Positions 24,275 to 32,748 of a DNA stretch of 40,358 nt are shown piece after piece (position 1 is the stretch's first letter; every line of letters starts with the position of its first letter). The notes under the pieces were generated by a model, which saw nothing but the letters and a program-made list of their open reading frames with translations, did not search any database and was not told the DNA's origin. This DNA is from an uncultured Eisenbergiella sp. (GTDB lineage Bacteria; Bacillota; Clostridia; Lachnospirales; Lachnospiraceae): the NCBI GenBank assembly GCA_910585455.1, contig CAJUEL010000042.1, positions 1 to 40,358 on the forward strand, read 5' to 3'. A program made the translations under genes and the position numbers.

Positions 24275-24601
24275 AAATCCTCCTTCATTACTGTTTGCGC
24301 TCCAATGACATGCAACCTGGCAGCAGGGGCCGGGGAAACGGCAGCGGACGCAGAAGCTGCATAACATTGCGCCAAAACATTTACTTATGATTACTTCTTT
24401 AGGATAGCAGACAAAAGTGACAACACGGTGACAGATGAAAAAATAACGTTTCATAAAATTAATGAATATCTCCACTGTTGTGTCCGTCCTCTGCCATATC
24501 CACAGGTTACTGTCAAAATACCACAAAAAAACAGAGAAATGAATCTGAACAATCAGTTATTTCCCTGCATTATAGCCACAATATAAAATTTTTGTCCGGC
24601 C
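24275..24601 (-). promoter_or_regulatory. ABC operon upstream region with GTGACA direct repeat
   Basis: This 327-bp AT-rich space carries GTGACA twice with an 11-bp period (24417-24422 and 24428-24433). That is the spacing typical of OmpR-family response regulator sites. A weak TTGTCT...TCATAA promoter may follow on the minus strand. It is a plausible target of the nearby VncR-like regulator. No coding sequence is supported here. Confidence 0.45.
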
Positions 24602-25519
24602 TTAAACGATCTGTAACCCCGCAATCTCTTCTACTTCTTCCACACTAAGACCCGAATATTTTGCAATTTTATCAATTGACAATTCTCCATCCTGCAACAT
24701 TCTTAACGCCGCATCCCTCTTTGTTTCGTTTTCTGTTTCATTTTTTATTCTTCTTGCACTCGTTTCAATCAACGCTCCACTCATCATATCACCTACACCT
24801 TCCTGCACATTCTTATATTTCTGTGCAATTTCTTTAATCACATCACCGGAAAGCTCTATAATCGTCCGCTTGTCAAATGCCCCGATCACTCCCTGCTGTT
24901 CCAGTTCGTCAAGCCGTTCCAAAATAACCTGATACTCTGCTTTTAATCTTTCCAGCTCCTGCACATTATTATCATACTCCGAAAAACTGTTTTCATGCGA
25001 AAAAATGAAAAACGGAATCAGCATCAGCAGACGTTTTCCAAAAATATCATCAAGTGAATACTTCTGTACTTTCATAACCGGTATGTCATACTGTACTGTC
25101 CCACCCGGTGTGACAATAACATATTTCATCTTATCCGGTGTCTTTTTGTATGTCCGAAGATACAGAACCGCCGTATTGGGGAATGTCACTGTCAAAGTTT
25201 CCTCCGTAACATCACCCTCATCAAGCGCTATCTGCGCATCATACTCAAAAAGCCTTATCGTTATCTTTCCGTCCGGTAAGCTGCTTTCACATTCAATATG
25301 ATATTTCTTTGGCGTCCTTCCGAATACCGTAAAATTTGTATCTGTAATACGTTCCTTGTCTGCTTCGTCCTGCTGGTCTAAAAAATGCTCATTGGGGAAA
25401 AACTGTATTTCTTCTTCCCCTGTATATGTTTCCCCGAAAACCTCATTGATTATGGGGATAACCAGTTTCCGGCAGTCATTTAAGATTGTGCGGAACGCCC
25501 CATCATATATATTTGCCAT
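24602..25519 (-). CDS. Rpn/PD-(D/E)XK-like protein
   Basis: A 305-aa protein of the Rpn-related group common in Lachnospiraceae. Seen: ITDTNFTVFG followed by YHIECESS, a D...ExE arrangement compatible with a PD-(D/E)XK nuclease; a coiled-coil stretch VQELERLKAEYQVILERLDEL (about 189-208); and a C-terminal HTH-like part (IDKIAKYSGLSVEEVEEI). It is visibly more AT-rich than its neighbours and has its own promoter. It lies between the two-component genes and the ABC exporter, so it looks inserted. The function is inferred only. Confidence 0.65.
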   Translation of the reverse strand: MANIYDGAFRTILNDCRKLVIPIINEVFGETYTGEEEIQFFPNEHFLDQQDEADKERITDTNFTVFGRTPKKYHIECESSLPDGKITIRLFEYDAQIALDEGDVTEETLTVTFPNTAVLYLRTYKKTPDKMKYVIVTPGGTVQYDIPVMKVQKYSLDDIFGKRLLMLIPFFIFSHENSFSEYDNNVQELERLKAEYQVILERLDELEQQGVIGAFDKRTIIELSGDVIKEIAQKYKNVQEGVGDMMSGALIETSARRIKNETENETKRDAALRMLQDGELSIDKIAKYSGLSVEEVEEIAGLQIV

Positions 25520-25545
25520 GCTTTAATCCTTTCCTGTCTATGGTC

Positions 25546-25574
25546 TTATCATATCATCTTTTTATGGCAAATTC
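25546..25574 (-). promoter_or_regulatory. promoter of the Rpn-like gene
   Basis: Minus strand TTGAAT (25569-25574), a 17-bp spacer and TATGAT (25546-25551), 27 nt before the start codon. The ribosome site is AAAGGA. Confidence 0.55.
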
Positions 25575-25681
25575 AAGAATCGTACAGCATTTCACAGTAT
25601 TTGCATCTCTATTTCATTACTTTTCACGTGATGGGCAGAATGACCAGGAGGGATAGATGAGGCAACAGGCGGCGGGACGTC

Positions 25682-26854
25682 TTATCGATAAAAGCGAAGC
25701 GTAAAACGTGCCCCGGAACGAAGGTTTTCTGCGGTGAGCGTGCCGTTCTGGGCTTCTATGATCTGCTTTGCCAGCGGCAGGCCGATGCCGATGCCGTCGT
25801 TTTTAGAATCGCTTCCCCGGTAAAAACGTTCGAACAGATGCGGAAGGTCCGCTTTGGCAAAGCCCGGTCCCTCATCCCAGATTTGAATCTGGGTATAGAG
25901 CGGATTTTTTTCATAAGCGCAATGTACGACAGAGCGCGGCGGCGTATGCTCTGCGCAGTTTTTCATCAGATTCATGACTGCCTCCATCGTCCACTCTGTA
26001 TCCACACGGATTGCCACCGCTTCCGCCTCTGGGATCTCCACGGATACCTCTCTTTGCGCGAAAATCTCCTCCAGATTATCAGCGGCGAGCGTGAGAAGGG
26101 TGAACACATCCGTCTCTTTTTTCTGAAAATCCAGCGTCCCTGCGTCCAGGCGGGACAATAAAAGCAGCGCTTCCTCCAGATGCTCCAGCCGCAAAAGCTG
26201 TCTGCCGATCTGTTCCCTGACGGCGGACACAGGCTTTTCCTTAAGCATCTGCAAGGTCAGGGAGATGGACGTGATTGGCGTTTTCAGCTGATGGGCGATA
26301 TTGGAGAGATTTTCCGCAAAAAGATTCCGGTCGCGCAACGCTTCCTCCCTCGTCTGATACAGCTGCATCACCGTCTTATAGATTTCATCCTGCAGCCGGG
26401 ATGCCTCGTCTCCATCGTTTTCCAAAAGCAGCCCCGTGTCTCCTGCATTTACCCGTTCCAGATAACCGGTCAGCGCACAGATGCGCGCATTTTCTTTTTT
26501 GCGCCAATAAAAAAAGGTGAAAAAAAAGAGCGCGCCGCTCACGAAAAATCCGACAGCCACATATCGGACGCGCTGCCTGTCGCCGCCTGTAAAATCCTGC
26601 CGCCTATATCCGTAGGAAAGAAGAAAGTCCTCCTCCAGGGCCGGCGGGCCGGCGCTGTATTCCTTTAAGGCAGCGCTCACCGCGCCCTTCGCCTGCGGGC
26701 ATTCCTCCACCACCTGCCGGCACACGCGGCCGAGACCGCCAAAAAAGACCTTTTCATCACGCCGGGACAAAAGAAAGGCGGTCAGTGAGGAAGAAAACAG
26801 GCTGACCGCCAACACAGCGCTTATGAACAATATCATCTTTTTTCCGGCAAACAT
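25682..26854 (-). CDS. VncS-like sensor histidine kinase
   Basis: A 390-aa kinase with TM1 at about residues 7-29, a short extracellular region of about 65 residues, TM2 at about 97-117, the H-box NIAHQLKTPITSIS (His188), and an ATPase domain with DEGPGFAKADLPHLFERFYRG and GIGLPLAKQI. The HQLKTP form is characteristic of kinases that accompany FtsX-type exporters. The ATG at 26854 has GGAGGATG upstream and overlaps the regulator gene by 22 nt. The longer frame from 26908 is not needed. Confidence 0.9.
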   Translation of the reverse strand: MFAGKKMILFISAVLAVSLFSSSLTAFLLSRRDEKVFFGGLGRVCRQVVEECPQAKGAVSAALKEYSAGPPALEEDFLLSYGYRRQDFTGGDRQRVRYVAVGFFVSGALFFFTFFYWRKKENARICALTGYLERVNAGDTGLLLENDGDEASRLQDEIYKTVMQLYQTREEALRDRNLFAENLSNIAHQLKTPITSISLTLQMLKEKPVSAVREQIGRQLLRLEHLEEALLLLSRLDAGTLDFQKKETDVFTLLTLAADNLEEIFAQREVSVEIPEAEAVAIRVDTEWTMEAVMNLMKNCAEHTPPRSVVHCAYEKNPLYTQIQIWDEGPGFAKADLPHLFERFYRGSDSKNDGIGIGLPLAKQIIEAQNGTLTAENLRSGARFTLRFYR

Positions 26855-27522
26855 TCCACATCCTCCATCCGATATCCGACGCTCCTGACCGTTTTGATGC
26901 ATGGACATTGGCGCAGCTTTTCCCGCAGCCGCTTCATGGTAACCGTCAACGTGTTGTCGTTGACAAAGCTGCCGTTGCTGTCCCAGATTTTTTCCAGAAT
27001 CTGCTCCCGCGTAACCGTCTGTCCCTTATTTTGCAGCAAATACAATAAAAGCGCATACTCTGCCGGGGTTAAGGAAACGGCATCCTTTTCGTAAAAAACC
27101 TCCCGGCGTCCCTGATCCAGCGAGATCGCGCCGCAGGACAGATATTGTCCGGAAATATCTCCTGCCCTGCGCAGCAGCGCGCGCATGCGGGATTCCAAAA
27201 CCTCCAGCAAAAAGGGCTTGACCACATAGTCATCCGCGCCGTTTTGAAAGCCTGAAACGATGTCCCTGCCCTCTCCCCGGACCGTGAGAAAAATGACGGG
27301 CAGCTGCGGAAAACGGGCGCGGATCCACCGGCAAAACGCATCCCCCCGTCCGTCCGGCATGTTCCAGTCCACCAGCATGATTCCGGGACACTGCGAAAAA
27401 AGCGCCTGCTTCGCATCGGCGATCCGCCCAAACAGCCGCACCGCAAAACCCCTGCCGGATAAATATTCCCGCACCCTGTCCGCTATCGTTTCATCATCCT
27501 CTGCATAGTAAACCATCGTCAT
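26833..27522 (-). CDS. OmpR-family response regulator (VncR-like)
   Basis: A 229-aa regulator. The receiver has acidic pocket AEDD, phospho-Asp52 in VDWNMPDG, Thr in FLTVRG and Lys in VVKPF. The C-terminal winged helix has LTPAEYALLLYLLQNKG and VTMKRLREKL. The start ATG overlaps the stop of the PII-like gene as ATGA, so the two are coupled. Likely target: the GTGACA repeat before the ABC exporter genes. Confidence 0.93.
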   Translation of the reverse strand: MTMVYYAEDDETIADRVREYLSGRGFAVRLFGRIADAKQALFSQCPGIMLVDWNMPDGRGDAFCRWIRARFPQLPVIFLTVRGEGRDIVSGFQNGADDYVVKPFLLEVLESRMRALLRRAGDISGQYLSCGAISLDQGRREVFYEKDAVSLTPAEYALLLYLLQNKGQTVTREQILEKIWDSNGSFVNDNTLTVTMKRLREKLRQCPCIKTVRSVGYRMEDVECLPEKR

Positions 27523-28208
27523 TCCGGCGCACTCTCCTCGATCAGCCGCATGCCCGCCGTTTCCGTAACCGGCAGGGAAAAGACGATCGCCTTCGCCTTG
27601 CTGTTCATGCCCGCCTTATCCATAATGGCTTTCATGATCGCGTTTTTGCTCTCCCGCTTTGTCACCATGAAAATCATTTCCTTTTCCGTCGCCAGAGAAA
27701 CGCCCAGAAACTTCTCCGCCTTCTCCGCGCCGGTTCCCTTCGCATGAATGACTGTCCCGCCGGGCGCTTTCGCCTCCCGCGCCGCATCCATGATCGGCTC
27801 CACATACCCCTGATTTGCAATCACCACCAAAAGCTCATAGCTGGTATCCTTCAATGTACTTTCCTCTCCTTTTATGAATTCGCGCCCTTCGGTGAGAAAC
27901 TGCAGCTGCTTTTTCCCGCCGATGCTGGAAAGCGGAACGATGAAAGCGATCCCGCTGCCCGGAATATCTATTTTCATCTGCTTTTGCAGACCGTTTTTGA
28001 TTTTCTTCCACTCTGCGTCCGTCACGAAGGCGAACAGCACCGCCTTTTCCGCCGCCTCCAGCCCGAAATAATCCAGCACCTCGGATGCCGCCGTTCCCCG
28101 GCCCAGCGTCAGCAGCGTTACCGTGACGTCATATTCTTTATAAAAAGCGAGAAACCGGCGGCTCTGGTTGCGGTCGCTGATCGTCGCCATCATATATAGT
28201 TCGCTCAT
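27519..28208 (-). CDS. tandem PII-like signalling protein
   Basis: A 229-aa protein made of two PII-like halves, about residues 1-110 and 115-229. The second half carries the recognisable PII block TVIHAKGTGAEKAEKFLG followed by EKEMIFMVTKRE and the C-terminal AGMNSKAKAIVFSLPV. The first half has the parallel GSGIAFIVPL end. No canonical T-loop Tyr is seen, so uridylylation is unlikely. It follows the DUF1538 membrane gene, a pairing known in Clostridia, and is coupled to the response regulator. The ATG at 28208 (GGAGGAGG upstream) is preferred over one at 28220. Confidence 0.85.
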   Translation of the reverse strand: MSELYMMATISDRNQSRRFLAFYKEYDVTVTLLTLGRGTAASEVLDYFGLEAAEKAVLFAFVTDAEWKKIKNGLQKQMKIDIPGSGIAFIVPLSSIGGKKQLQFLTEGREFIKGEESTLKDTSYELLVVIANQGYVEPIMDAAREAKAPGGTVIHAKGTGAEKAEKFLGVSLATEKEMIFMVTKRESKNAIMKAIMDKAGMNSKAKAIVFSLPVTETAGMRLIEESAPE

Positions 28209-28229
28209 ATCCTCCTCCATCCTCCGTCA

Positions 28230-28259
28230 TAGCAGCCCGGACAGGTCCCCACTGTTACC
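28230..28259. repeat. degenerate GTAAC-type hairpin between DUF1538 and PII genes
   Basis: Minus strand GGTAACAGTGGGGACCTGTCCGGGCTG has the GTAACAG start and GGAC..GTCC core of the dispersed hairpin family, but one arm is partly lost. Confidence 0.4.
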
Positions 28260-28279
28260 TCCCGTCCATTCCATATCCG

Positions 28280-29815
28280 CTACAGCTCAATAATCGCATC
28301 CTCCTCCAACAGGTCAATGGATGTGGCAGGAAGCAATGCGTGAACGGTCTTTTTCCGGTGACTGCCTGCCAGCCTGGAAGCAAGCCCCATCACCTGAATC
28401 GTGATGAGCGGCGTCATCGCCACCATCGCCACCACGCCAAAAGCGTCCGTCACGATATTGCCGCCCAGCGCGATGCACGCGCCCTGCGCCAGCGGCAGCA
28501 GAAATGCCGCCGTCATCGGACCGGATGCCACGCCGCCGGAGTCAAAGGCGATGGCCGTATAAATTTTCGGCACAAAAAACGAAATGCCCAGCGCCACCGC
28601 ATATCCCGGCACCAGAAACCAGAGAATGGAAATGCCGGTCAGCACCCGCACCATGGCGAGCCCCAACGAAATCGAAACGCCCACGGAAAGACCCGTTCCC
28701 ATCGCTTTTGCGGAGATCGCTCCATCCGTGATTTCCTCAACCTGTTTATTCAACACATAGACCGCCGGCTCTGCCTTGACGATGAAATATCCCATGAGCA
28801 TGGCGATCGGAATCAGCACGCCCGGATGGCGGCTGCCCGCAAGCACCTGTCCCAGATAGTTGCCCGCCGGCATAAAGCCCACGTTAGCCCCGGTCAGGAA
28901 CAGAACCAGCCCCACATAGGTATAGACCAGGCCGACCAGAATTTTTACCAGAGTCCGCTTCGTCAGCTTTAAGACCAACAGCTGGAACACCATGAAAAAC
29001 AAAAAGATCGGAAGCAGGGACAGCACGATTTCTTTCATATAGGTGGGCAGCCCGTGGGTAAAAAGATTCCACAGCTGCCTGGAGTTCTCCACCTCCGGAA
29101 TGCCCGCCGCCGTATATGTACTCTCCGTTGGCTTAAAAATCATGCCCAGCACCATCACCGCCAGGATCGGCCCCACGGAGCAAAGCGCCACCAGACCGAA
29201 GCTGTCATCCGCCGCGTGGCGGTCGCTTCGGATGGCGGAAACGCCCACGCCCAGCGCCATGATGAAGGGCACCGTCATCGGTCCCGTCGTCACACCGCCT
29301 GAGTCAAAGGCGATGCTTAAAAAGTCCTTGGGCACAAAAATGGCCAAAACAAATACCACCACATAGAAAAACACCAGCATCGGCGGAAGCGGTATGGTAA
29401 ACAGCATACGCAGCAGGGCGAATACCAAAAACGCGCCCACGCCTGTCGCCACGGATAAAATCAGCGTCATATTCGGCACCGCGGGCACCTGCCCCGCCAG
29501 CACCTGCAGATCCGGTTCGGAGATCGTCACGATAAATCCCAGCAAAAATGCCAGCGCTATGATGACCGCCAGATTTCTGCTCTTCGTCAGACAGGTGCCG
29601 ACCCGCTCGCCCATGGGCGACATCGCCATCTCCGCCCCCAGCGTGAAAAACATCATGCCCACCAGGATCAGGATCGCTCCCATGAGAAAGCATAAAAGAA
29701 TGCTCGGGGAAATCGGCGCAATGGAAAAGCAGAGCACCAGCACGATCGCTATGATCGGCAGCACCGCCTGCACCGCTTCATACCATTTTTCCTTTAATTT
29801 CTTTTTACTGTTCAA
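28280..29815 (-). CDS. DUF1538-family membrane protein (two DUF1538 repeats)
   Basis: A 511-aa polytopic membrane protein with about 12 TM helices. Two homologous halves carry the signature blocks AFDSGGVTTGPMTVPF (about 168-183) and AFDSGGVASGPMTAAF (about 430-445). This duplication is the mark of the DUF1538 family. It is probably a transporter or channel; the substrate is unknown. Translation likely begins at TTG (29815) with AAGGAG upstream. The PII-like gene follows, suggesting PII gating of the channel. Confidence 0.85.
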   Translation of the reverse strand: MNSKKKLKEKWYEAVQAVLPIIAIVLVLCFSIAPISPSILLCFLMGAILILVGMMFFTLGAEMAMSPMGERVGTCLTKSRNLAVIIALAFLLGFIVTISEPDLQVLAGQVPAVPNMTLILSVATGVGAFLVFALLRMLFTIPLPPMLVFFYVVVFVLAIFVPKDFLSIAFDSGGVTTGPMTVPFIMALGVGVSAIRSDRHAADDSFGLVALCSVGPILAVMVLGMIFKPTESTYTAAGIPEVENSRQLWNLFTHGLPTYMKEIVLSLLPIFLFFMVFQLLVLKLTKRTLVKILVGLVYTYVGLVLFLTGANVGFMPAGNYLGQVLAGSRHPGVLIPIAMLMGYFIVKAEPAVYVLNKQVEEITDGAISAKAMGTGLSVGVSISLGLAMVRVLTGISILWFLVPGYAVALGISFFVPKIYTAIAFDSGGVASGPMTAAFLLPLAQGACIALGGNIVTDAFGVVAMVAMTPLITIQVMGLASRLAGSHRKKTVHALLPATSIDLLEEDAIIEL

Positions 29816-29961
29816 AGCCTATCACTCCTTGCCGCTCTTAATAATTCATTGTACCATACTTCTTTCTTCTGTTGGGAATTTTTTGTGCTAAAAAACTGTT
29901 CAGTTACGGTAGCAGGGCCATTTCCTCCGGTACCGTTGTCCGCTACAGGCATCCCTCTGTT

Positions 29962-30972
29962 TCAGGATACCATATCCAGCATATCATGAATATAGGTCTT
30001 CAGCCCTTCTTCCGTTCCTATTTCATACTTATGGTTTATGGTTTCGTAATATTTCATTATTCGCTCCTTCGACAAAAGCTCACTCGAAGGAATGCCGTCC
30101 CCATATCCCTTTCTGGCCTCCTTCCAGGGCGCCTCGTTATGTGTGATGCGCTCCAACACCTTCCCGCCATATATGCCGAACGTATTTACCACAAGGTCTA
30201 TCACGCTCTTTTCTTCTTCTGTCAACGCATCCGAAGCCCGTTCAAACAGAGCAAAGCGCGCGTCATCAATCGGATTGTATTTGAAATCTCTGAACAGCTC
30301 ATATACCTCAGGATAAACAGGCCCATGGATCCATGCCCTGCAGTCTTCTTCAAAAACCGGTCTGCCATACAGCGCAGAGTAAATGCCCTGTATAAAATAA
30401 AGAAGCTTCTGCAGCATCAGCGGTGTTACCTCTTCCAGCTTCTCAAACACATACGCAATCACCCGCAGCATCTTATTTGAAACGGAAAACAGGCTCTCTA
30501 TGCTATCCGCAGCCGCCATCGCTTTTTTATATGCCGCATTTGCCAGCTTTTCCCTGTTTGCCAAAAGTTTCTGCCTGATATATGCCGGGGATGCCAGCGC
30601 CGCTTTTATAACATCGGAGTACTCTTTGGAAGGAACCTGGCCTTCCAGATATCGCGATATAGTTATCTCACCAAATCCAAGCGCAAGGGATAAAGGAGCC
30701 TTACCAATCTTATATATTTTCATGAGTCTTTCAATATCGTCAATGGATACAAGCCCTTCCGCGGCTCTATATTGTTCATCGATTTCCTGAACATTCTTAT
30801 CAATCAGACCCGGAATGCTCATTTCTCCGCCACATTCTGCACATACAGCTACGGTAATTCCAAAATTATAATTCTTATCTCTTATATTCTTTACGACGTC
30901 TTTTTTCCGTAAAAGATACGCAGTCTCTTTTCTGCACTCGATACAGAAATCTCTTCTTTTCATCTCTTCCAT
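29962..30972 (-). CDS. MqsA-like antitoxin with SocA/Panacea domain
   Basis: A 336-aa antitoxin-type regulator. Seen: an N-terminal zinc finger with two CxxC pairs (CIEC and CAEC), an HTH (LALGFGEITISRYLEGQVPSKEY region), a linker, and a C-terminal SocA/Panacea domain (MLQKLLYFIQGIYSALYG, then AWIHGPVYPEVY). Such proteins neutralise a toxin encoded just upstream and repress their own promoter. The ATG at 30972 has GGAGGTGG upstream. The upstream toxin gene is truncated, so this antitoxin is now an orphan. Confidence 0.85.
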   Translation of the reverse strand: MEEMKRRDFCIECRKETAYLLRKKDVVKNIRDKNYNFGITVAVCAECGGEMSIPGLIDKNVQEIDEQYRAAEGLVSIDDIERLMKIYKIGKAPLSLALGFGEITISRYLEGQVPSKEYSDVIKAALASPAYIRQKLLANREKLANAAYKKAMAAADSIESLFSVSNKMLRVIAYVFEKLEEVTPLMLQKLLYFIQGIYSALYGRPVFEEDCRAWIHGPVYPEVYELFRDFKYNPIDDARFALFERASDALTEEEKSVIDLVVNTFGIYGGKVLERITHNEAPWKEARKGYGDGIPSSELLSKERIMKYYETINHKYEIGTEEGLKTYIHDMLDMVS

Positions 30973-31003
30973 AATGACCACCTCCGATTCGCTTTCTGTT
31001 TAT

Positions 31004-31180
31004 TTAAAATAGTACGTAAGAGGATATTTCCTTTGCTTTCGCTTCATCTATAACATAATCCAGAAACAGGCTGATATTATCCTGCCGCCTGGCGTTTCGG
31101 TCAATTCTGTATTTGTCCTTTTCAACAGCAGCTTTCACCTCGAAAAGATACTGTTCAATATCCTTTTTATCTACGCTCAA
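31004..31180 (-). pseudogene. truncated MqsR-family toxin
   Basis: A TTG-started 58-codon frame with GGGGA upstream. It encodes SVDKKDIEQYLFEVKAAV, then KYRIDRNARRQDN and FLDYVIDEAKAKEI. This matches the N-terminal part of Firmicute MqsR-like toxins, which run to roughly 100-130 residues. It stops after SSYVLF, 31 nt before the antitoxin start, so the catalytic C-terminal half is missing. MqsR is a ribosome-dependent mRNA interferase; this remnant should be inactive. Gene order toxin-antitoxin and spacing are as in intact loci. Confidence 0.65.
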
Positions 31181-31231
31181 TACTTTATTTCCCCGATGTC
31201 TATGATGTAATTTTTCCTTTTTTCTATCATT

Positions 31232-31260
31232 ACTATACTCCTATGATCGAATTTTGTCAA
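31232..31260 (-). promoter_or_regulatory. promoter of the toxin-antitoxin remnant
   Basis: Minus strand TTGACA (31255-31260), a 17-bp spacer and TATAGT (31232-31237). The promoter is intact although the toxin gene is not. Confidence 0.65.
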
Positions 31261-31300
31261 TATTCCATCAGCAAAAATATAAAAAGGTTGTAATAAGGTG

Positions 31301-31434
31301 GTTACTATTCAAACAGGTCTGCGCGTTCACCGCGCAGACCGTGAAAAAACGTAGTGGCAACAGGAATCCGCCCCATCGCGAAGCGATTTTTATGGGCGGA
31401 TGCAGTTACTATTCAGACGTGTCTGAATAGTAAC
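31301..31434. repeat. 134-bp composite hairpin element, copy C
   Basis: The second copy of the element at 8531-8664: the same length and the same three hairpins. The GGTCTGCGCG stem-loop (31316-31340) is identical. The middle stem is ATCCGCCC/GGGCGGAT. The last hairpin (31405-31434) is a perfect 14-bp stem, GTTACTATTCAGAC, with a GT loop. The first 11 bases, GTTACTATTCA, repeat the arm of the last hairpin. It lies between the divergent toxin remnant and degV. The rest of the 419-bp space 31181-31599 holds their promoters only. Confidence 0.85.
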
Positions 31435-31599
31435 ATAAGGTGTTACTTTTCACGGGGTGGGGAGAAAGGACGGGCGTGTAACGCAAAAACCTGGGCGCCT
31501 CCAAAAACATATGGATTTTTCCTCCGAAACGTGTATAATACAGATAAGGGGTCCTCCGGACACCCCATTTTTATATCGAAACAAAGGAAGGAATTTCTC

Positions 31600-32508
31600 A
31601 TGAAAGAATCGTTCCACATTGTCAGCGACGGCTCCTGCGATCTGCCGCCCGATCTGGCGCAGAAAAAAAATATTACAGTCGTGCCCTTTTATGTGTCCTT
31701 TGACGACGGGCATTATCTCAAAGAAAACATAGAAATCGGCATCCGGGACTTTTACCAGCAGATGGTTGACCAAAAGGGCGTCTATCCCAAATCCTCCATG
31801 CCCTCCATTCAGGACTACGAGGACGCGTTCCTTCCCTTTGCCAAAGAGGGAATTCCCGTGATCTGCATCTGTATCACTACGAAATTCAGCGGCTCCATGC
31901 AATCCGCTCTCAACGCCAGGGCGCTGCTTATGGAACAATATCCACAAACGCAGATCACCGTCATTGACGCCACAGTCAATACCGTTCTGCAGGGGCAGTA
32001 CGTGCTGGAAGCCGCCAGCCTGCGGGACAGCGGCATAAGCTATCAGGATACGGTGGCACGGCTGGAAGAAATCAAAAGCACCGGACGGATTTTTTTCACC
32101 GTAGGAAATATGGAATATTTAAAGCACGGCGGACGGATTGGCAGGGTGGCAGCGCTGGCGGGAAGCGTTCTGGACATCCGCCCCGTCATCACTCTAAAGC
32201 AGGGCGAAATCTTCCCCTCCGGCATGGACCGGGGACGTAAGCGCACGCTGAAAAAGGTGATGGAGCTCCTCCTGGAATATTTGCAGGAGAGCAGACTGGG
32301 GATTGGCTGTTACAGCCTTGCCGTCGGATACGGCTATGACCGGGAAGAGGGAATCGCCTTCCGCGACCAGGCGCTGGCGACGCTTACGGAGAAGGGATAT
32401 GACATCAGGGAACTGCCTGTCTATCAGATCGGCGCCACGATCAGCGTACATACCGGACCCTATCCGCTTGGGTTTGGCATTATCGAGAAAGGAATCCATG
32501 ACTCCTGA
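31600..32508 (+). CDS. DegV-family fatty-acid-binding protein
   Basis: A 302-aa protein of the DegV/FakB family, which binds a fatty acid for phosphorylation by FakA. Seen: the N-terminal VSDGSCDLPPD, the substrate-site region KSSMPSIQDYEDAF, TTKFSGSMQSALNAR and the C-terminal-domain block HGGRIGRVAALAGSVLDIRP. Length is normal. The ATG at 31600 has AAAGGAAGGAA upstream. The frame is open to 31354 through the repeat element but that part is not coding. A TATAAT box at 31534-31539 has a poor -35. No fakA gene is in the window. Confidence 0.9.
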   Translation: MKESFHIVSDGSCDLPPDLAQKKNITVVPFYVSFDDGHYLKENIEIGIRDFYQQMVDQKGVYPKSSMPSIQDYEDAFLPFAKEGIPVICICITTKFSGSMQSALNARALLMEQYPQTQITVIDATVNTVLQGQYVLEAASLRDSGISYQDTVARLEEIKSTGRIFFTVGNMEYLKHGGRIGRVAALAGSVLDIRPVITLKQGEIFPSGMDRGRKRTLKKVMELLLEYLQESRLGIGCYSLAVGYGYDREEGIAFRDQALATLTEKGYDIRELPVYQIGATISVHTGPYPLGFGIIEKGIHDS

Positions 32509-32562
32509 TTACAGGCAATATATGTACCGCCGCTAAACCAACTGACATGAACCGTGAATAAC

Positions 32563-32610
32563 AACAAGCCGGTATCTCCGCGCTGTCCGCGCGCGAAATA
32601 CCGGCTTGTT
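32563..32610. terminator. strong inverted repeat between convergent genes
   Basis: A 13-bp perfect stem AACAAGCCGGTAT (32563-32575) with its complement at 32598-32610, and a GC-rich loop that can itself pair. It lies between degV and the FGGY kinase gene, which converge. A T-run is weak, so it is a probable but not classical bidirectional terminator. Confidence 0.5.
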
Positions 32611-32748
32611 ACGATCTTCATGACGATATATCATTTTCCCGATCGTGCTGTCAGCCCACACAGACCCCGACATGTCCGCCATTCTGCATGGCATGCGATT
32701 GTCCGGTAAAACTGCTCACTGCCTTACCCTCCGTAAATCCATCTTCTT

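Noticed and set aside
24275..24526. 84-residue N-terminal extension of the ABC ATPase
   Set aside because: AT-rich, Cys/Phe-rich and without family similarity. GAAGGAGGA sets the ATG at 24274.
31354..31599. N-terminal extension of the DegV frame
   Set aside because: It is encoded by the 134-bp repeat element and leader. The ATG at 31600 has a good ribosome site and gives the normal family length.
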